Source of the DNA: Bacteroidota bacterium
GTDB lineage: Bacteria > Bacteroidota > Bacteroidia > Chitinophagales > Chitinophagaceae
DNA length: 13,822 bases
Direction: 5' to 3'
Assembly (NCBI GenBank): GCA_028875955.1
Contig: JAGWTX010000010.1
Span: 1-13,822, forward strand
Both the position numbers and the translations under genes were made by a program. A model generated the notes under the pieces. The model was given only the letters and a program-made list of their open reading frames with translations. It was not told the origin of the DNA and did no database searches. Numbering within the stretch: the stretch's first letter is position 1; every line of letters starts with the position of its first letter. Positions 12,107-13,822 of the stretch are shown here, piece by piece.

Positions 12107-13819
12107 TTATTCCTGTTGCAACCGGATCAGTTTTCTTAATTCCTGCTGATTAACGGGGTTATCCATGGCTTTTGCTATGTCTCTTTTTTCTGCAGCCGTG
12201 AGGTGAAAACTCAGGCTGGCGGGTGCATCATTCCGGGAAGGCACGTATTGAAAACAGATCCGGTAGAACTGGGGACCGTACGCATCAAACAGATAATCCA
12301 GCTGATCATGCTGGTAATAATCCTGCAATTTAAACCAGTTATTCTGCAGAACCAGAAAGGGTTGGGTAAGCAGGCTCACCAGGCTGTTCCCGTCAAAAGG
12401 TTTTTCCCAATCGCCCATCCCCCTGTCCCGTAATTGTAACAGCACAACTTTACTCGTATTGGCTTTCAGCCAGTCTTTGAATACATCAATAAAACGGAGA
12501 CTGGCTTCCTGACCAAAATTATCCCTTAATCCTGCGTCCATCACATCAATGATGGGTTGGGTAGGCAACCAAACACTGGGTAAGACATAGGGGAAAGTGG
12601 CATTCATCCGTAAAGCGGATAAGATACTGATGTGCGATGCATCCTGCTTTGCAAAAAAAGAATTGAAATCAATGGCATCGGGGTCGTTGTAGGTGATTCT
12701 TCCTGTATCCGTATGGGCCCGCATGAGAAATCTGGCCGGGTGTGTGGCTATATACATTTTTCTGCCATCCCGGTTTATCACGGAATTAAAAAAGATCATG
12801 GGGATGGCTGCTGCCGCTTCGGGCGCTGCATAATCAGACAGTGTCTTGTTTAAAAGTCCATGTGTGTTCTCATTCAGCTTCTGTTCAAATGCATATCCCC
12901 TGTCTTTTGCATAGGAATACCCATGAAAATTGAATTTCTGAACCGGCCCGATCATGTCCCTGGTTACAAATGAGGAGAAAAGCGGACTCAATAAATCGTT
13001 GGAAATATCTTCATCATATTTTTTATCCTGGAGATTGATTTTTGCACCCAATAATTTCTGGTAATACAATTCTCTGAAATAAGTGGCACCCAGCATCCCA
13101 CCCGATGCGCCATTGATCAGTAGGGTTTGGTTCATCAACTGTCCGTTCATTACGCTATCCAGTTTCTGCAAGGCATGCATGGTAAATGCGGCGCTTCTCT
13201 CTCCGCCACCACTGGTATTGATGATATACAGGATGGGTTTATCGGATTTCTGTTTTGCCTTCCATTTATTGAGGATCGTTTCATAAAAGGCCCTGTCTTT
13301 CTCCATGTTTTCCGCACTGGCCAGTTCACGGACAGATTGCTGGTTATACAGCGGTCTTTCAGACGGATTGGTATAATTCAACCCGTAGGCTTTGTTGCGG
13401 GGGTCGATGATATCTTTTTGGTAAAGAATATTCAATATCAGGTACATGATCCCGATAACCGGTAATGTCCAGCTCCTTAATAAAAGGGTCAGTGCCCCGG
13501 ATACCGCGATCAGGATTGCAAAGAATAAAGTGATACTCGCTGCCGCAGGAATCTGAAAAAGCCTGGCATCTGAAATATATCCCACCAAAATCAGAAATAT
13601 GAATGCGACAAGGATGGCGATCACCGCAGCCACATGATGTCTTTTAAAAACGGCATCCAGGAATTCCTGGCTGTAGTGCCTGACGTCTCTGGGTTTTCGC
13701 AAACGGAAACCCGCACTGAGAAACCAGTCCACTTCCAGTTCTGTTTTTTCTTTGGGAAGTTGTACGTCCTTGATGATTTCCGCATATCGCTTATTGGCGG
13801 TATTGATCACAGAACCCAT
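12107..13819 (-). CDS. Patatin-like phospholipase with N-terminal membrane segments (5' end probably outside the window)
   Basis: At least 570 residues are present. An N-terminal part contains three hydrophobic segments (about 63-80, 90-113 and 117-134) and is followed by a patatin-type catalytic domain. The latter has the glycine-rich oxyanion loop NTSGGGERSAAF (201-212), the nucleophile elbow GASGG with Ser239, and Asp428 in the DAG motif (MDAGLRDNFG) as the second member of the Ser-Asp dyad. Patatins hydrolyse acyl esters of phospholipids or other lipids. Here the membrane segments would hold the enzyme at the inner membrane. The only Met near the edge is at 13819-13817, 3 bases from the end of the window. 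The reading frame stays open to the edge and the odd number of membrane segments suggests more N-terminal sequence, so I treat the 5' end as incomplete. It converges with the lipocalin-like gene. Confidence 0.85.
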   Translation of the reverse strand: MGSVINTANKRYAEIIKDVQLPKEKTELEVDWFLSAGFRLRKPRDVRHYSQEFLDAVFKRHHVAAVIAILVAFIFLILVGYISDARLFQIPAAASITLFFAILIAVSGALTLLLRSWTLPVIGIMYLILNILYQKDIIDPRNKAYGLNYTNPSERPLYNQQSVRELASAENMEKDRAFYETILNKWKAKQKSDKPILYIINTSGGGERSAAFTMHALQKLDSVMNGQLMNQTLLINGASGGMLGATYFRELYYQKLLGAKINLQDKKYDEDISNDLLSPLFSSFVTRDMIGPVQKFNFHGYSYAKDRGYAFEQKLNENTHGLLNKTLSDYAAPEAAAAIPMIFFNSVINRDGRKMYIATHPARFLMRAHTDTGRITYNDPDAIDFNSFFAKQDASHISILSALRMNATFPYVLPSVWLPTQPIIDVMDAGLRDNFGQEASLRFIDVFKDWLKANTSKVVLLQLRDRGMGDWEKPFDGNSLVSLLTQPFLVLQNNWFKLQDYYQHDQLDYLFDAYGPQFYRICFQYVPSRNDAPASLSFHLTAAEKRDIAKAMDNPVNQQELRKLIRLQQE

Positions 13820-13822
13820 GTT

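Noticed and set aside
12107..13819. Patatin gene as a CBASS (CapV-like) anti-phage effector
   Set aside because: No cyclic-nucleotide synthase gene (CD-NTase) or other defence gene is adjacent, and the membrane-spanning architecture differs from the soluble CapV type.

Overview
The window looks like chromosomal DNA of a Bacteroidota bacterium, most likely of the Chitinophagaceae/Sphingobacteriia type. The evidence is the style of the proteins (short Obg without an OCT domain, Bacteroidota-type DoxX, HGSNAT-like acyltransferase and His/Cys-rich mini-protein), the scarcity of strong Shine-Dalgarno sites, and a textbook Bacteroidota promoter in front of typA (TTTG, 19 nt, TACCTTTG). This placement is an inference from sequence reading only. 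No tRNA, rRNA, CRISPR array or insertion sequence was seen.

Region 1 (1-2730, + strand) is the end of a phenylacetate-degradation (paa) cluster: the last 16 codons of paaC, then paaD, paaG, paaI and paaY. PaaC and PaaD belong to the phenylacetyl-CoA epoxidase system, PaaG isomerises the epoxide to the oxepin, and PaaI and PaaY are thioesterases that protect the pathway from dead-end CoA esters. paaC/paaD overlap by 7 bp, paaG/paaI are 2 bp apart and paaI/paaY overlap by 4 bp. A 306-bp interval between paaD and paaG breaks this packing. It holds what looks like the remnant of a four-helix-bundle protein gene and a possible promoter directly at the paaG start codon.

Region 2 (2731-6864) is housekeeping with small accessory genes: obg (+, GTG start), a 343-bp non-coding interval with a perfect 36-bp palindrome, a small secreted beta-rich protein ending in a clear intrinsic terminator, a His/Cys-rich mini-protein, and typA/bipA on the - strand. 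The mini-protein gene and typA converge and overlap by the four bases TTAA, which hold both stop codons. The probable typA terminator lies inside the mini-protein coding sequence.

Region 3 (6865-13819) is rich in envelope and lipid functions: an HGSNAT-like membrane acyltransferase (-), then on + a DoxX-like membrane protein, a membrane-anchored alpha/beta hydrolase, a KASIII (FabH-type) enzyme, a diacylglycerol/lipid kinase and a small secreted lipocalin-like protein. A multi-spanning patatin-like phospholipase converges on the - strand, and its N-terminus probably lies outside the window. These may form a loose lipid-metabolism neighbourhood, but spacing and strand changes show they are not one operon. 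I found no convincing new multi-gene system. The main leads are regulatory: the long palindrome, the terminator inside a gene, a hairpin over a start codon, and the gene remnant inside the paa cluster.
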